64,000 bases of DNA from contig CBDCNI010000001.1 in assembly GCA_965219175.1 (NCBI GenBank), forward strand, positions 2,170,001 through 2,234,000. Reading direction: 5' to 3'. Below the pieces are notes generated by a model that worked only from the letters and a program-made list of their open reading frames with translations, did no database searches and was not told where the DNA came from. Positions 49,204 to 58,321 of the stretch are shown here, one piece after another. The position numbers were made by a program, and so were the translations under genes. Position 1 is the stretch's first letter; each line of letters starts with the position of its first letter. This stretch comes from JBBPZK01 sp965219175 (GTDB taxonomy: Bacteria; Actinomycetota; Rubrobacteria; Rubrobacterales; Rubrobacteraceae).

Positions 49204-49605
49204 GTGTTGGCCGAGCCGAGCCTGATTCGCCGGCTCATCGGGCTCGGCGCGAGCGCGTACCTGGTCAAGAACGCCTCGATGCGCACCCTACTCGACACCG
49301 TGCGCTCCGTCGCCCACAGTCAGTCGCGAGACAATGTGATCGTGTCGGTGCCGAGGGAAAGCCTGAGAGAGGAACAGAGACCCCTGGAGCTACAGCTCTC
49401 CCGCCGCCAGATGGGGATCCTACGCCTGACAGCCAGGGGGATGAGAAACAAGGAAGTAGCCGAAGAGCTCGACCTCGCGGAGACAACGGTTAAACGTCAC
49501 CTGGCGGATATCTACAAGAAGATGGAGGTTGGCTCGCGAGGAGAGGCGGCGAGAAAGGCAATGGCGGAGGGCTGGATCTCCCCCGAAGACGTAGCCTTCA
49601 GCTAA
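49204..49605 (+). CDS. truncated LuxR-type regulator (partial receiver plus HTH)
   Basis: 133 aa from GTG 49204, with GGAGGA upstream. It begins inside what would be helix 4 of a receiver domain: EPSLIRRLIGLGASAYLVKN, containing the usual Lys of K-N/P but not the phosphoacceptor Asp. The LuxR HTH follows: LSRRQMGILRLTARGMRNKE to TVKRHLADIYKKMEVGSRGE. It is either the 3' part of a degraded regulator with a new start, or a phosphorylation-independent regulator. Confidence 0.75.
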   Translation: MLAEPSLIRRLIGLGASAYLVKNASMRTLLDTVRSVAHSQSRDNVIVSVPRESLREEQRPLELQLSRRQMGILRLTARGMRNKEVAEELDLAETTVKRHLADIYKKMEVGSRGEAARKAMAEGWISPEDVAFS

Positions 49606-49825
49606 CCTCCGCAAATAAGGTCAAACCAACCGGGTTAGTGAAATTAGTAATTAAATGCACATAATTCTATACAAGTTTAGCCCAAAACCCTGTGAATCCG
49701 TGTGCGGCGCGTATACACTCGCTCCAGGCAACTATCCGTGGGCGACTTTCACCGGGCCGTTTTAGTTAGCAGTTACTCGTTGGCCGTTTCGCGACAAACT
49801 AACAACGCAAAGGAGCGGAGACCAC

Positions 49826-50182
49826 GTGCGCATACTGATCACGGTAGCGCCTCTGATGTACCGGGAAGCTATAGCCCTAGCCATCCATCGCGACTACGCC
49901 GATACGGAGGTGATGATCGCCTCCCCAGAGGATCTCGACGGCCACGCTGAGAGCTTCAAACCTCACATGTTCATACGCAACGACACCGACGGAGTCGACA
50001 CGGACCAGTTCACGGACGCTCTCTGCTGGATCGAGATACTGTACAGTGACGGCCTGGACGCCAGAGTCAGCATAGACGGCAAGACCTGGAATATAAACGA
50101 TATCAGCATGGAGGACCTGCTCGCGCTCGTCAAACAAACGGAGAGCCTGATCTCTGAAGGCTCCACGGAACCCGTAAGCTGA
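49826..50182 (+). CDS. pseudo-receiver-like protein of unknown function
   Basis: 118 aa from GTG 49826, with AAAGGAG upstream. Residues 1-55 alternate like the first strands and helix of a receiver domain (MRILITVAPLMYREAIALAI, then ADTEVMIASPEDLDGHAESF), but the Asp pocket is absent. The second half (CWIEILYSDGLDARVSIDGK) is unfamiliar. It lies downstream of the truncated LuxR gene after a 220-nt AT-rich gap and may be functionally linked. Confidence 0.6.
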   Translation: MRILITVAPLMYREAIALAIHRDYADTEVMIASPEDLDGHAESFKPHMFIRNDTDGVDTDQFTDALCWIEILYSDGLDARVSIDGKTWNINDISMEDLLALVKQTESLISEGSTEPVS

Positions 50183-50389
50183 ACGAGGCTTCTCACAGAA
50201 CTCGTTTTTGAGTCCGGTCTGGATCGGGATGCAGGCTGGTATGTGGCCCTCGACCCGTTGCCGGAGCTGTTCGCAGCGGGGATGATCGGCCTGACGAGCA
50301 TGAGCCGGGAACGCTTCGTAAACGGCATCATCCACGGGCTACACAATGACAGGGCGTATATTCAGGAGTATCTCGCCAACTACCTTTGA
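50183..50389 (+). pseudogene. coding-like remnant in frame after the TGA of the 49826 gene
   Basis: Directly after the stop at 50180-50182 the same frame remains open for 68 codons to TGA 50387-50389: TRLLTELVFESGLDRDAGWY, VALDPLPELFAAGMIGLTSM, SRERFVNGIIHGLHNDRAYI, QEYLANYL. The composition is protein-like with good codon use, but no start with a ribosome site exists (a GTG at 50243 is the nearest). It could be a fragment of another gene or a C-terminal extension cut off by the TGA. Confidence 0.5.
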
Positions 50390-50396
50390 CAGGTTT

Positions 50397-51026
50397 CTAT
50401 ACTATTCGTGCTTTGTTTTCACCCCTGCTTAAATCGACTTCTCTGCGGCCGTTAGAGTTGTAACCTTCTGAATTCTCAAAACTATAAGAGATGTAATGCT
50501 CTCCAACAGGACTAGAATGTATAAAGATTGGAATATGATAAGCTTTGTCTGCCATGCGCGACGGACCAAGCTTTTCACCATAATCGCCTATAGCAATTTG
50601 GTGATGCGCTCCAATCCCGCTCGGGTCGCCCACGGACTTGATTTCGTTGACTTCTATATCAATGTCCGACAAAAGTTTCTTGACTGGGTCTAAAGGATAT
50701 TTCATACCGATAGCGCCTCTAACATCTACAGCCGTCCGATTGCCGATATTTTGAAGCCTTATTTGCAGAATGTGTTTCGGCAGTTCACCTTGATAAGAAA
50801 GCTTGTCACTGCATCCCGCATCTCGAAGCTCCTGAATCCTCTTAACCTCTGTACTTATCTTAGCATCTGCTTCCGCAGGAATTATCAGCAACTCGACATT
50901 GAACCTTGGCCTACGCATCCAATGCCTCACAGCTATAGAAGCCGCAACAATAGCGGCTACCATACCGAAAAAGGTCATAACGCCGATCAGCACATCAAAT
51001 ATCCGTGTACTTTCCCAACTGCTCAC
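50397..51026 (-). CDS. membrane-anchored protein of unknown function
   Basis: 209 aa with one N-terminal helix (residues 11-34, VLIGVMTFFGMVAAIVAASI) then an RRPRF stop-transfer and a soluble domain. The soluble part has a beta-sandwich-like pattern, ILQIRLQNIGNRTAVDVRGA, as in proteins with DUF4352/immunoglobulin-like folds, but no family is certain. AT content is clearly higher than in the neighbouring uvrB gene, suggesting acquired DNA. Confidence 0.55.
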   Translation of the reverse strand: MSSWESTRIFDVLIGVMTFFGMVAAIVAASIAVRHWMRRPRFNVELLIIPAEADAKISTEVKRIQELRDAGCSDKLSYQGELPKHILQIRLQNIGNRTAVDVRGAIGMKYPLDPVKKLLSDIDIEVNEIKSVGDPSGIGAHHQIAIGDYGEKLGPSRMADKAYHIPIFIHSSPVGEHYISYSFENSEGYNSNGRREVDLSRGENKARIV

Positions 51027-51145
51027 ACAGCTCTAGCGAAACAGTCATGTCCACCACCGTTGACTAGCGTTTCTCAACCTATCTTCCAACTCTCTCTCCG
51101 CACTCTCTCATCCCGAGCCTGCTGCTACATGTACCCTCGGCACAC

Positions 51146-53146
51146 CTACGAAACTACTTCCTGTAGCTGACGCTCCAGGTCTTTGACTTCGTCCCGCAGC
51201 TTGGCGGCGTACTCGAACTTTAGCTCTTCGGCGGCTTCTAGCATCTCGGCTTCGAGGTCGGCGATGAGGGTGCGTAGTTCGTCCGGGTCCTGAGGCGCTT
51301 GGCGGGCGGCCCCTTTCTTGCCCGCTTTGTAGAGTCCCTTTGCCTCCGCGGCGATTAGGATGTCAGAGACTCCCTTCTTGATGGTGCGGGGCTCTATGCC
51401 ATGCCGCTCGTTGTAAGCTTTCTGGATCTCCCGCCTTCGTCCCGTCTCCCCTATCGCGATCCGCATAGCGTTTGTCTCTTTGTCGGCGTACATTATTACG
51501 CGACCGTCAACGTTTCGTGCGGCGCGGCCTACCGTCTGTATCAGGGCGCGTTCTCCCCGGAGAAAGCCTTCTTTGTCGGCGTCGAGGATGGCGACGAGGG
51601 TGACTTCGGGAAGGTCGAGGCCCTCACGCAGTAGATTGATGCCGACGAGCACGTCGAACTCTCCCGTGCGGAGTCCCCGGATGATCTGGATGCGGTCGAG
51701 CGTCTCGATGTTGGCGTGCATGTAACGCGCCTTTATGCCCCGCTCCAGCAGGTAGTCCGTTAGGTCCTCGGACATCTTGATGGTTAGCGTGGTGATGAGC
51801 ACGCGCTCCTCGCGCTCTGTTCGCTTGGCGACCTCGTTTAGCAGGTCGTCTATCTGGTTCTTCGTGGGGCGGACGTCTATCTCCGGGTCGACGAGGCCGG
51901 TCGGGCGGATGATCTGCTCCACTATCTGCCCCGAGTTCTCCAATTCATACGGCCCAGGCGTCGCAGATACGAAGACCAACTGGTTCGTCTTTAGCAGGAA
52001 CTCGTCCCACTGCAACGGCCGGTTATCGAGCGCCGAAGGCAACCGGAAGCCGTGCTCCACGAGAGTGAGCTTGCGCGAGCGGTCGCCCTTGTACATCCCC
52101 CGAACCTGCGGCAACGTTATGTGCGACTCGTCCACGAAGGTTATGTAGTCGTCCGGGAAGTAGTCGAGCAGCGTGAAGGGCGTCGAGCCGGCGGGCCGGC
52201 CGTCGAGGTGGCGCGAGTAATTTTCGATGCCCGAGCAGTACCCGAGTTCCCGCATCATCTCCAGGTCGTACTGGGTCCGCTGGCGCAGCCGGTACGCCTC
52301 CAGGATCCTGCCCTCTTTTTCGAGCTCCGCCTGACGCTCTTCGAGCTCCGCCTCTATGTTCACCACGCCTTTCGCCAGCCGCTCGTCTCCCGTGACGAAA
52401 TGGCTCGCCGGGTAGATCGTCAGAGTGTCGTGCTCGCGCAGCACCTCGCCGGTCAACGGGTCTACTTCGGTCATGCTCTCGACCTCGTCTCCGAAGAAGG
52501 AGACGCGATAGATGGTGTCCTGGTAAGCCGGATGGACTTCCAGCACGTCGCCCCGGACCCGGAAGTTGCCGCGGGTGAGTTGGAAGTCGTTTCGGGTGTA
52601 CTGGATGCGGACGAGGTCTCGCAAGATATTGTCCAGGTCGTAGAAATTGCCTTCTTCGAGTAGGACCATCTTGGAGCGGTACTCCTCCGGGCTTCCGAGG
52701 CCGTAGATGGCTGAGACGCTCGCCACCACGATCACGTCGCGGCGCGTAAACAGGCTGCTCGTCGCCGAGTGTCGCAGGCGGTCTATGTCTTCGTTGATCT
52801 GGGCGTCCTTCTCGATAAACGTGTCGGTGCGCGGGACGTAGGCCTCTGGCTGGTAGTAGTCGTAGTAGCTCACGAAGTACTCGACGGCGTTGTTCGGGAA
52901 GAAGTCGGCGAACTCGCTCGCGAGTTGCGCGGCGAGCGTCTTGTTGTGGGCGATGATGAGCGCCGGACGCCCGGCCTGCTCTATGGTGCAAGCCATCGTA
53001 TAGGTCTTGCCGCTGCCGGTCACGCCGAGCAAGGTCTGAGACGGCATCCCGGCTTCGAGGCCGGAGGTGAGCCGCTCTATGGCCTTCGGCTGGTCGCCGG
53101 TCGGCTCGTATTCGCTATTTACCCGGAAGCTGTTTTTAGTTTCGAT
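51146..53146 (-). CDS. uvrB: excinuclease ABC subunit B, ATC start
   Basis: DNA-loading helicase-like subunit of nucleotide excision repair. From ATC 53146 the protein has 666 aa: FRVNSEYEPTGDQPKAIERL at residues 7-26, Walker A GVTGSGKT at 41-48, the beta-hairpin region YYDYYQPEAYVPRTDTFIEK, helicase motifs TFVDESHITLPQ and FVSATPGPYEL, GINLLREGLDLPEV, AARNVDGRVIMYAD, and the UVR motif ELKFEYAAKLRDEVKDLERQ at the end. TAG is the codon directly before ATC, and there is no ATG, GTG, TTG or CTG between it and the conserved FRV, so ATC is the only start available. GGGAGGA ends 6 nt upstream. It overlaps the transglycosylase stop by 11 nt. Confidence 0.95.
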   Translation of the reverse strand: METKNSFRVNSEYEPTGDQPKAIERLTSGLEAGMPSQTLLGVTGSGKTYTMACTIEQAGRPALIIAHNKTLAAQLASEFADFFPNNAVEYFVSYYDYYQPEAYVPRTDTFIEKDAQINEDIDRLRHSATSSLFTRRDVIVVASVSAIYGLGSPEEYRSKMVLLEEGNFYDLDNILRDLVRIQYTRNDFQLTRGNFRVRGDVLEVHPAYQDTIYRVSFFGDEVESMTEVDPLTGEVLREHDTLTIYPASHFVTGDERLAKGVVNIEAELEERQAELEKEGRILEAYRLRQRTQYDLEMMRELGYCSGIENYSRHLDGRPAGSTPFTLLDYFPDDYITFVDESHITLPQVRGMYKGDRSRKLTLVEHGFRLPSALDNRPLQWDEFLLKTNQLVFVSATPGPYELENSGQIVEQIIRPTGLVDPEIDVRPTKNQIDDLLNEVAKRTEREERVLITTLTIKMSEDLTDYLLERGIKARYMHANIETLDRIQIIRGLRTGEFDVLVGINLLREGLDLPEVTLVAILDADKEGFLRGERALIQTVGRAARNVDGRVIMYADKETNAMRIAIGETGRRREIQKAYNERHGIEPRTIKKGVSDILIAAEAKGLYKAGKKGAARQAPQDPDELRTLIADLEAEMLEAAEELKFEYAAKLRDEVKDLERQLQEVVS

Positions 53147-53798
53147 CTAAATTCCTCCCGTAGAGATCCTCGTAGGTCTTCTGGGCCGCGAGCACATTCT
53201 TCACGTACTCGTGCGTCTCCTTGAATGGGATGCCCTGGCGGAGATCCCGGCCCTCGGCCAGCCATCCGTCGACCCGACCCTCACCTGAATTATACGCCGC
53301 GAGCATCAACGTCTCATCCCCCGAATAGCGCCCCTTGAGATACGCCAGATACCAGGCCCCCATCCTTATGTTCACCCGCGGGTCTCTGTAATCTCCCTGT
53401 ATACCGCTCCGCTCCGAGATAAATGCCGCCGTCCGTGGCAGCAGTTGCATCAGGCCGTATGCGCCTTGCGAAGACTGTGCTTCCGGGTTGAAACGGCTCT
53501 CGGTACGGACCACCGCCGCCACGAAAGTCGGCTGTAGTCCGTACTCCTTGCTCGCATCCCGGATGGCTTGCTCGTACCGAAGCGGATAAGCGGTTCGCCG
53601 GATGATATCCGGAGCTTTGAAAGCCAGGAACAAGGCCGATACAAGCAAGATAGCAGCCAAAATCAACAGCGTCAGACGCCGACGCCTCTTTCGCAGCCCT
53701 CCGCGCTTACGTCTCTTGCGTGCGTATGCCGTCGTCCGGGCTCCTCTCTCCGAGCGCCCTGTCCCGGAGATCTCTTGCCTGATCTTCCAGCCTCTCAA
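53136..53798 (-). CDS. lytic transglycosylase (SLT domain), membrane-anchored
   Basis: Cleaves peptidoglycan glycan strands. 220 aa; a very basic start (RKRRKRGGLRKRRRR) precedes a membrane anchor around residues 44-60, then the Slt fold: LQPTFVAAVVRTESRFNPEA with the catalytic Glu in RTESRFN, SSQGAYGLMQLLPRTA, NIRMGAWYLAYLKGRY and LMLAAYNSGEGRV. The TTG start at 53798 lies inside coaE; a start near the coaE stop is also possible. It runs into uvrB with overlapping translation signals. Confidence 0.9.
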   Translation of the reverse strand: MRGWKIRQEISGTGRSERGARTTAYARKRRKRGGLRKRRRRLTLLILAAILLVSALFLAFKAPDIIRRTAYPLRYEQAIRDASKEYGLQPTFVAAVVRTESRFNPEAQSSQGAYGLMQLLPRTAAFISERSGIQGDYRDPRVNIRMGAWYLAYLKGRYSGDETLMLAAYNSGEGRVDGWLAEGRDLRQGIPFKETHEYVKNVLAAQKTYEDLYGRNLDRN

Positions 53799-54321
53799 GT
53801 CCTCCGTCGTTTTCTACCACAAAATCAGCCCGTCCGGCTTTCTCCTCTCCCGAGAACTGCCGCTCTTCTATGGCCCGGAGCTGCTCTTCACCAACTCCAC
53901 GCTCCTCCGCCCACTCCCGGCGCCGTTCCTCGGGGACTGTTACCGCAACGGTGTAGTCGAAAGCATCACTCCGCCCGCCCTCGAAGAGCAGCGGGATCTC
54001 AGCCACGAATATCTCGGACCCGGAGTTCTCGATGCGCAGCCCGGTCTCACGCCGCACGAGCGGGTGGAGGATGTCTTCGAGGTCTCGCAGGGCTCCGGCG
54101 TCTCCGAAGACCTGTTTAGCGAGTAGCCGACGGTCTATCCCACGCTCACCCCGCACCTCTTCCCCAAAACGGCCTACTACCGTGGCGATCGCTCCCTCGT
54201 CCATAGAAAGAAGGTCGTGCACTATTTCGTCGGATGAGACCGTCTCCGCCCCCAGGTCGCCGAGGATACGGACGAACGTGCTCTTCCCGGATGCGAAAGG
54301 GCCGGTGACCGCGATGGTCAC
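53707..54321 (-). CDS. coaE: dephospho-CoA kinase
   Basis: Last step of coenzyme A synthesis, phosphorylating dephospho-CoA. 204 aa. Walker A GPFASGKST at residues 7-15, the acidic SSDEIVHDLL for substrate, ILHPLVRRETGLRI, FVAEIPLLFEGG, and the lid region RREWAEERGVGEEQLRAIEE. GTG 54321 has AAGG 4 nt upstream. It follows rpsA by 38 nt; the rpsA-coaE-uvrB order is common in Actinobacteria. Confidence 0.93.
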   Translation of the reverse strand: MTIAVTGPFASGKSTFVRILGDLGAETVSSDEIVHDLLSMDEGAIATVVGRFGEEVRGERGIDRRLLAKQVFGDAGALRDLEDILHPLVRRETGLRIENSGSEIFVAEIPLLFEGGRSDAFDYTVAVTVPEERRREWAEERGVGEEQLRAIEERQFSGEEKAGRADFVVENDGGLERLEDQARDLRDRALGERSPDDGIRTQET

Positions 54322-54359
54322 CGGCCCTTGGTTGGAGCCTCTCTGTCGCTGGCCGGGTC

Positions 54360-55610
54360 CTATTCTTGGCCCAGGTCCAGGTCGCTCAACTTGTCGAAGG
54401 CGCCGGTGCGAAGGCCGCTACTCTCGCGCGGACGCTGCTCCTCGCGCTGCTCGCGGCGGGGACGCTCTTCCGGCTCGCGGCGGGGGCGCTCCTCGCGGTC
54501 CTCCTTCTTCGGACGGAGGCTCAGGGAGAGACGACGGCGGCGGGCGTCGACATCGATTATGCGGGCGTCGACCTCGTCGCCGCTTCGGACTATTTCGTCC
54601 GGCGTCTCGACGTGGTGCTCGGCAAGCTCGGAAATGTGGATCAAACCTTCCACACCCTCGGCGACCTCGACGAACGCGCCGAAGGAGACGAGCTTGGTGA
54701 CGCGGCCTTGTATCTGCGCCCCAACCTCGACGCTCTCGACGACCTCCTGCCACGGGTCCTTCCGGGTCTGCTTGAGGCCCAGCGAGATCCGCTCCCGATC
54801 CCGGTCTACTTCCAGAACCTTGACCTTGACGTCCTCGCCGACCTCTACCACCTCGCTCGGATGATCCACGTGGTTCCAGGAAAGCTCGGAAATGTGGATC
54901 AAACCGTCTATGCCTTCGAGGTCCACGAACGCGCCGAAGTCGACGAGGTTCGAGACCGTACCCTCGACAACGTCGCCCTCCTGTAGAGAGGTGAGGATCT
55001 TCTCGCGCTCTTCCTTTCGCTCCTCTTCCAGAACCGCCCGGCGCGAAAGCACCACGTTGTTGCGGGTCCTGTTCAGCTCGATGACCTTGCACTCCAAACG
55101 CTGCCCGATAAAGGAGTCGAGGTTCCTGACGCGCCGGATGTCCACCAGGCTCGCCGGCAAAAAGCCCCGCAGCCCAATGTCGATTATGAGACCGCCCTTG
55201 ACGACCTCGATAACCGGGCCTTCAACGGTCCGCTGCTCGGAGTAGGACTCCTCGATCCGTTTCCAGGCCCGCTCGAACGCCGCCCGCTTGGCCGAGAGTA
55301 TGAGCCGGCCGTCGGCGTCCTCTTTCTGGAGTACGAGCGCCTCCATGTGCTGGCCCAGTTCCACGATGTCCTTCGGGTCCGCCCCCTTGCGGATGGAGAG
55401 CTCGTTGGAGGGGATGAGCCCCTCGGACTTGTAGCCGATATCCACGAGGACCTCGTCCTTGTCGATCCGGACGACCTCGCCCTCGACTATGTCGCCGTCC
55501 TTGAAGTCTATTAGGACGCTGTCGTCTATGGGGACTATCTCCCCGTTCTCCTCCCGGAAGAAGTCCTTCATGGTCATCTCGCGGGTCCCGTTTTCAGTAA
55601 TTTCCGTCAT
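54360..55610 (-). CDS. rpsA: 30S ribosomal protein S1
   Basis: 416 aa with four S1 OB-fold repeats, at about residues 38-105 (GDIVEGEVVRIDKDEVLVDI), 127-195 (TVEGPVIEVVKGGLIIDIGL), 210-280 (GDVVEGTVSNLVDFGAFVDL, IDGLIHISELSWNHV) and 295-365 (GRVTKLVSFGAFVEV, VEGLIHISELAEHHV). The last two are most canonical and should bind RNA. The tail is Arg/Glu-rich (PRREPEERPRREQREEQRPR). Four repeats is normal for Gram-positive S1. The start ATG 55610 has AAAGGAAAG upstream. Confidence 0.95.
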   Translation of the reverse strand: MTEITENGTREMTMKDFFREENGEIVPIDDSVLIDFKDGDIVEGEVVRIDKDEVLVDIGYKSEGLIPSNELSIRKGADPKDIVELGQHMEALVLQKEDADGRLILSAKRAAFERAWKRIEESYSEQRTVEGPVIEVVKGGLIIDIGLRGFLPASLVDIRRVRNLDSFIGQRLECKVIELNRTRNNVVLSRRAVLEEERKEEREKILTSLQEGDVVEGTVSNLVDFGAFVDLEGIDGLIHISELSWNHVDHPSEVVEVGEDVKVKVLEVDRDRERISLGLKQTRKDPWQEVVESVEVGAQIQGRVTKLVSFGAFVEVAEGVEGLIHISELAEHHVETPDEIVRSGDEVDARIIDVDARRRRLSLSLRPKKEDREERPRREPEERPRREQREEQRPRESSGLRTGAFDKLSDLDLGQE

Positions 55611-55701
55611 CTAGTAGTTACTTTCCTTTTTTTGCTTGCCAGAGAGAAATAAATAGAAGCCTTAAATCCAATGTCTACAACTCTATTACGTCAGAACACG
55701 A

Positions 55702-58263
55702 TTATACCTTATCTCCCGGCTGCCGTCGGTACAGCGGGCTCACCCTTCCCCACCGCTCCCCAACCTTTACCTCGACCTCCAGCGGCGGATTCAAGTCGTA
55801 GGCGGCGACCATCTTCTCAGAGACGAGCGCCGCGACCTCCTCGACCGCTTCCTCATCCACGTCGAAAACCAACTCGTCGTGTACCTGCATGAGCATCTGC
55901 GCCCCCAGAGAAGAGAGCCGCGGCTGCAAATCGACCATCGCCACCTTGACAATGTCCGCCGCCGTCCCCTGAACCCGCGCGTTGAAAGCTATGCGCTCCC
56001 CGAGTTTCCGGACGTTCTTGTTCGGGTTCTTTAGCTCCGGGACGTAGCGTCGCCGTCCGAAGAGCGTCGTCACGTATGGCTCCGGCTCGCGCGCCTCGGC
56101 CTCGGCGTAAGTCTCCTCCATAAACCGCGTGATGTTCGGGTAGCGCTCCAGGTAGCGCTTGATGTACCGCTCGGCCTCCGCCGGGTGGACGTTCCCGAGC
56201 CGCATCGCCAACCCGTAGCCGGAGATGCCGTACATGATGCCGAAGTTGACCATCTTCGCCCGTCGCCGCAACTCCTGGGTTACGGACTCGAGCCGCACGT
56301 CGAAGACCTCGGAAGCCGTGCGCGTATGAACGTCCTCATCATTGTTGAAAGACTCGACCAGCGCCGGTTCCCCGGTCATGTGAGCCAGTATCCTGAGCTC
56401 TATCTGCGAGTAGTCGGCGACCACGAGCCGCCTGCCCTCGGAGGAAGTAAAAGCTTCCCGGATGCGGTTTCCCATCTCGCTCCGAACGGGGATGTTCTGG
56501 AGGTTCGGGGAGTCGCTCGAGATGCGGCCCGTGGCGGTCGTCGTCTGGTTCAAGGTCGTGTGGATGCGGCCGTCTTCACGGATCAAGCCGACCAGCCCGT
56601 CTATATAGGTTCCCTTGAGCTTGGCGAGTTCGCGGTACCGGATCACACTGTCGGCGACGGTGTAGCCCTGAACGGCGAGCTGCTGCAAGACCTTCGCGTC
56701 GGTCGAGTAGCCGGTCTTCGTCTTCCGGATCGGGGGTATGCTCATATCCTCGAAAAGGACCTCCCCGAGCTGCTTTGGCGAGCCGATGTTGAACTCGTGC
56801 CCGACCTCCTCGTAGATGCTCCCCTCAAGCTCCCCGAGCAACTCCTCTATCTCCACGCCCACCGTTTCGAGGGTCTCTATATCTACCGGCATCCCGATGT
56901 TCTCAAGCTCCCCAAGCACATCAGCCAGCGGCAACTCGATGTCGTAGTAGAGCCTCGCCAGGCCCATCTCCTCCAACTCCTCGTTCAGCCGGGGAGAGAG
57001 CGCGAACACGAGCGCCGCGCGCCGGGCCGCCTCGGAGACCTCCGGCAAAGAATCCGGGTCGAGACCCGAATCGTCGTCGTAGACGACCTCGATATCGGCC
57101 ATACCGCGTTCGGAGGCGAGGGCTTCCAGTTCGTAGCTGCCCAGACCAGGTTTGATCAGGTACGCCGCGAGATACGTGTCGAAACTCGCCTCTCGAACCC
57201 CGTTCTTCTTGGAATCGTGGACTTTCAGGGGGAGATCCGGCAACCCATCTTCGATCCTCACCTCATCCTCCGACACAGCCACGCACCAGCGCCCGTCCCC
57301 AATAGGCGCCGCCGCGACCGGCTCGAAAGAAAGCTCGACCGGCTCCCCGGAGACCCGAACGGCGAGCCTCTCGGGAGCGGGCATCGCCTCGCCCCCAACG
57401 ACCGGCAGCGAAGCGAAGCGCGGCTCCAGACTCCGGAACTCGTAGCGGCGCAGGATGTTCCCGGTCTCTGGCGAAACCCCCTCGAACCGGAGCGTTTCGA
57501 GGTCGAACTCGACCGGCACGTCGAACCGCATCCTTGCCAACTCCAGCGACATGAAGGCGCTCTCGCGACCGTCCTCCAGCTTCTGCCTCGTTCCTTTGGC
57601 GGAGATATCTTCCAGGTTCTCGTAGACCTCCGCGACAGTGGAGAAACGCTGGAGCAGGTTCGAGGCGCCTTTGGGACCGATGCCGCGTACTCCGGGGATG
57701 TTGTCAGAGGGATCTCCGGTGAGGGCCTTGTAGTCGGGTATTTGCTCCGGCGTTACGCCGTATTCCTCTATAACTTCGTCCCGGCCGTAGCTCTTTACTT
57801 CGGAGACGCCGCGCGTCGTGCGAAGCACTTTGACGTTGCCGTCCACGAGTTGCATGGCGTCCTGATCTCCTGTGACGATCATCAACTCCACGTCTTCGGG
57901 GATGCGCCTGGAGAGCGTCGCGAGGGCGTCGTCGGCTTCGAAACCTTCGGCCCGGATGGCTGGAATATTCATGGCTTCGAGGATCTCATCGAGGTGGTCC
58001 AACTGCGCCCTTAGCTCCTCCGGCATCGCGGACCTCTGCGCCTTGTACTCCGGGTAGACCTCGAGCCGGAACTTCGGCATCCCACCATCCCACACCACCC
58101 CGAGCCCGACCTCTTCCTCGTCGGAGTCGAGTAGTTTCAGGATCATGCTGGTAAAGCCGTACAGAGCATTGGTCGGAAGTCCGCCGGAGGTGGATATGCT
58201 CTGCGGCAGCGCATAGAACGCCCGGTAGAGCAGAGAGTAACCGTCGATTAGATAAACACGCAC
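55702..58263 (-). CDS. polA: DNA polymerase I, proofreading motifs absent
   Basis: 853 aa. The N-terminal 5'-3' exonuclease has IDGYSLLYRAFYALP, EVYPEYKAQRSAMPEELRAQ, GFEADDALATL, VTGDQDAMQL and GDPSDNIPGVRGIGPKGASN. The middle domain lacks the DTE metal-binding motif of 3'-5' exonucleases, as in Taq polymerase. The polymerase motifs are DYSQIELRILAHMTGEP (A), RRRAKMVNFGIMYGISGYG (B) and LMQVHDELVFDVDE (C). GTG 58263 is preceded by TATAAT (58271-58276) with 7 nt between and no ribosome site, so the mRNA may be leaderless. Confidence 0.96.
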   Translation of the reverse strand: MRVYLIDGYSLLYRAFYALPQSISTSGGLPTNALYGFTSMILKLLDSDEEEVGLGVVWDGGMPKFRLEVYPEYKAQRSAMPEELRAQLDHLDEILEAMNIPAIRAEGFEADDALATLSRRIPEDVELMIVTGDQDAMQLVDGNVKVLRTTRGVSEVKSYGRDEVIEEYGVTPEQIPDYKALTGDPSDNIPGVRGIGPKGASNLLQRFSTVAEVYENLEDISAKGTRQKLEDGRESAFMSLELARMRFDVPVEFDLETLRFEGVSPETGNILRRYEFRSLEPRFASLPVVGGEAMPAPERLAVRVSGEPVELSFEPVAAAPIGDGRWCVAVSEDEVRIEDGLPDLPLKVHDSKKNGVREASFDTYLAAYLIKPGLGSYELEALASERGMADIEVVYDDDSGLDPDSLPEVSEAARRAALVFALSPRLNEELEEMGLARLYYDIELPLADVLGELENIGMPVDIETLETVGVEIEELLGELEGSIYEEVGHEFNIGSPKQLGEVLFEDMSIPPIRKTKTGYSTDAKVLQQLAVQGYTVADSVIRYRELAKLKGTYIDGLVGLIREDGRIHTTLNQTTTATGRISSDSPNLQNIPVRSEMGNRIREAFTSSEGRRLVVADYSQIELRILAHMTGEPALVESFNNDEDVHTRTASEVFDVRLESVTQELRRRAKMVNFGIMYGISGYGLAMRLGNVHPAEAERYIKRYLERYPNITRFMEETYAEAEAREPEPYVTTLFGRRRYVPELKNPNKNVRKLGERIAFNARVQGTAADIVKVAMVDLQPRLSSLGAQMLMQVHDELVFDVDEEAVEEVAALVSEKMVAAYDLNPPLEVEVKVGERWGRVSPLYRRQPGDKV

Positions 58264-58321
58264 CTGATTAATTATACAGGAGGCTCGCGCTCATCCCACT
58301 AGAATTACCCGGTTCACCGCG

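Noticed and set aside
56185..58014. 609-codon plus-strand open frame opposite polA
   Set aside because: Antisense shadow created by high GC third positions of polA; no family features.
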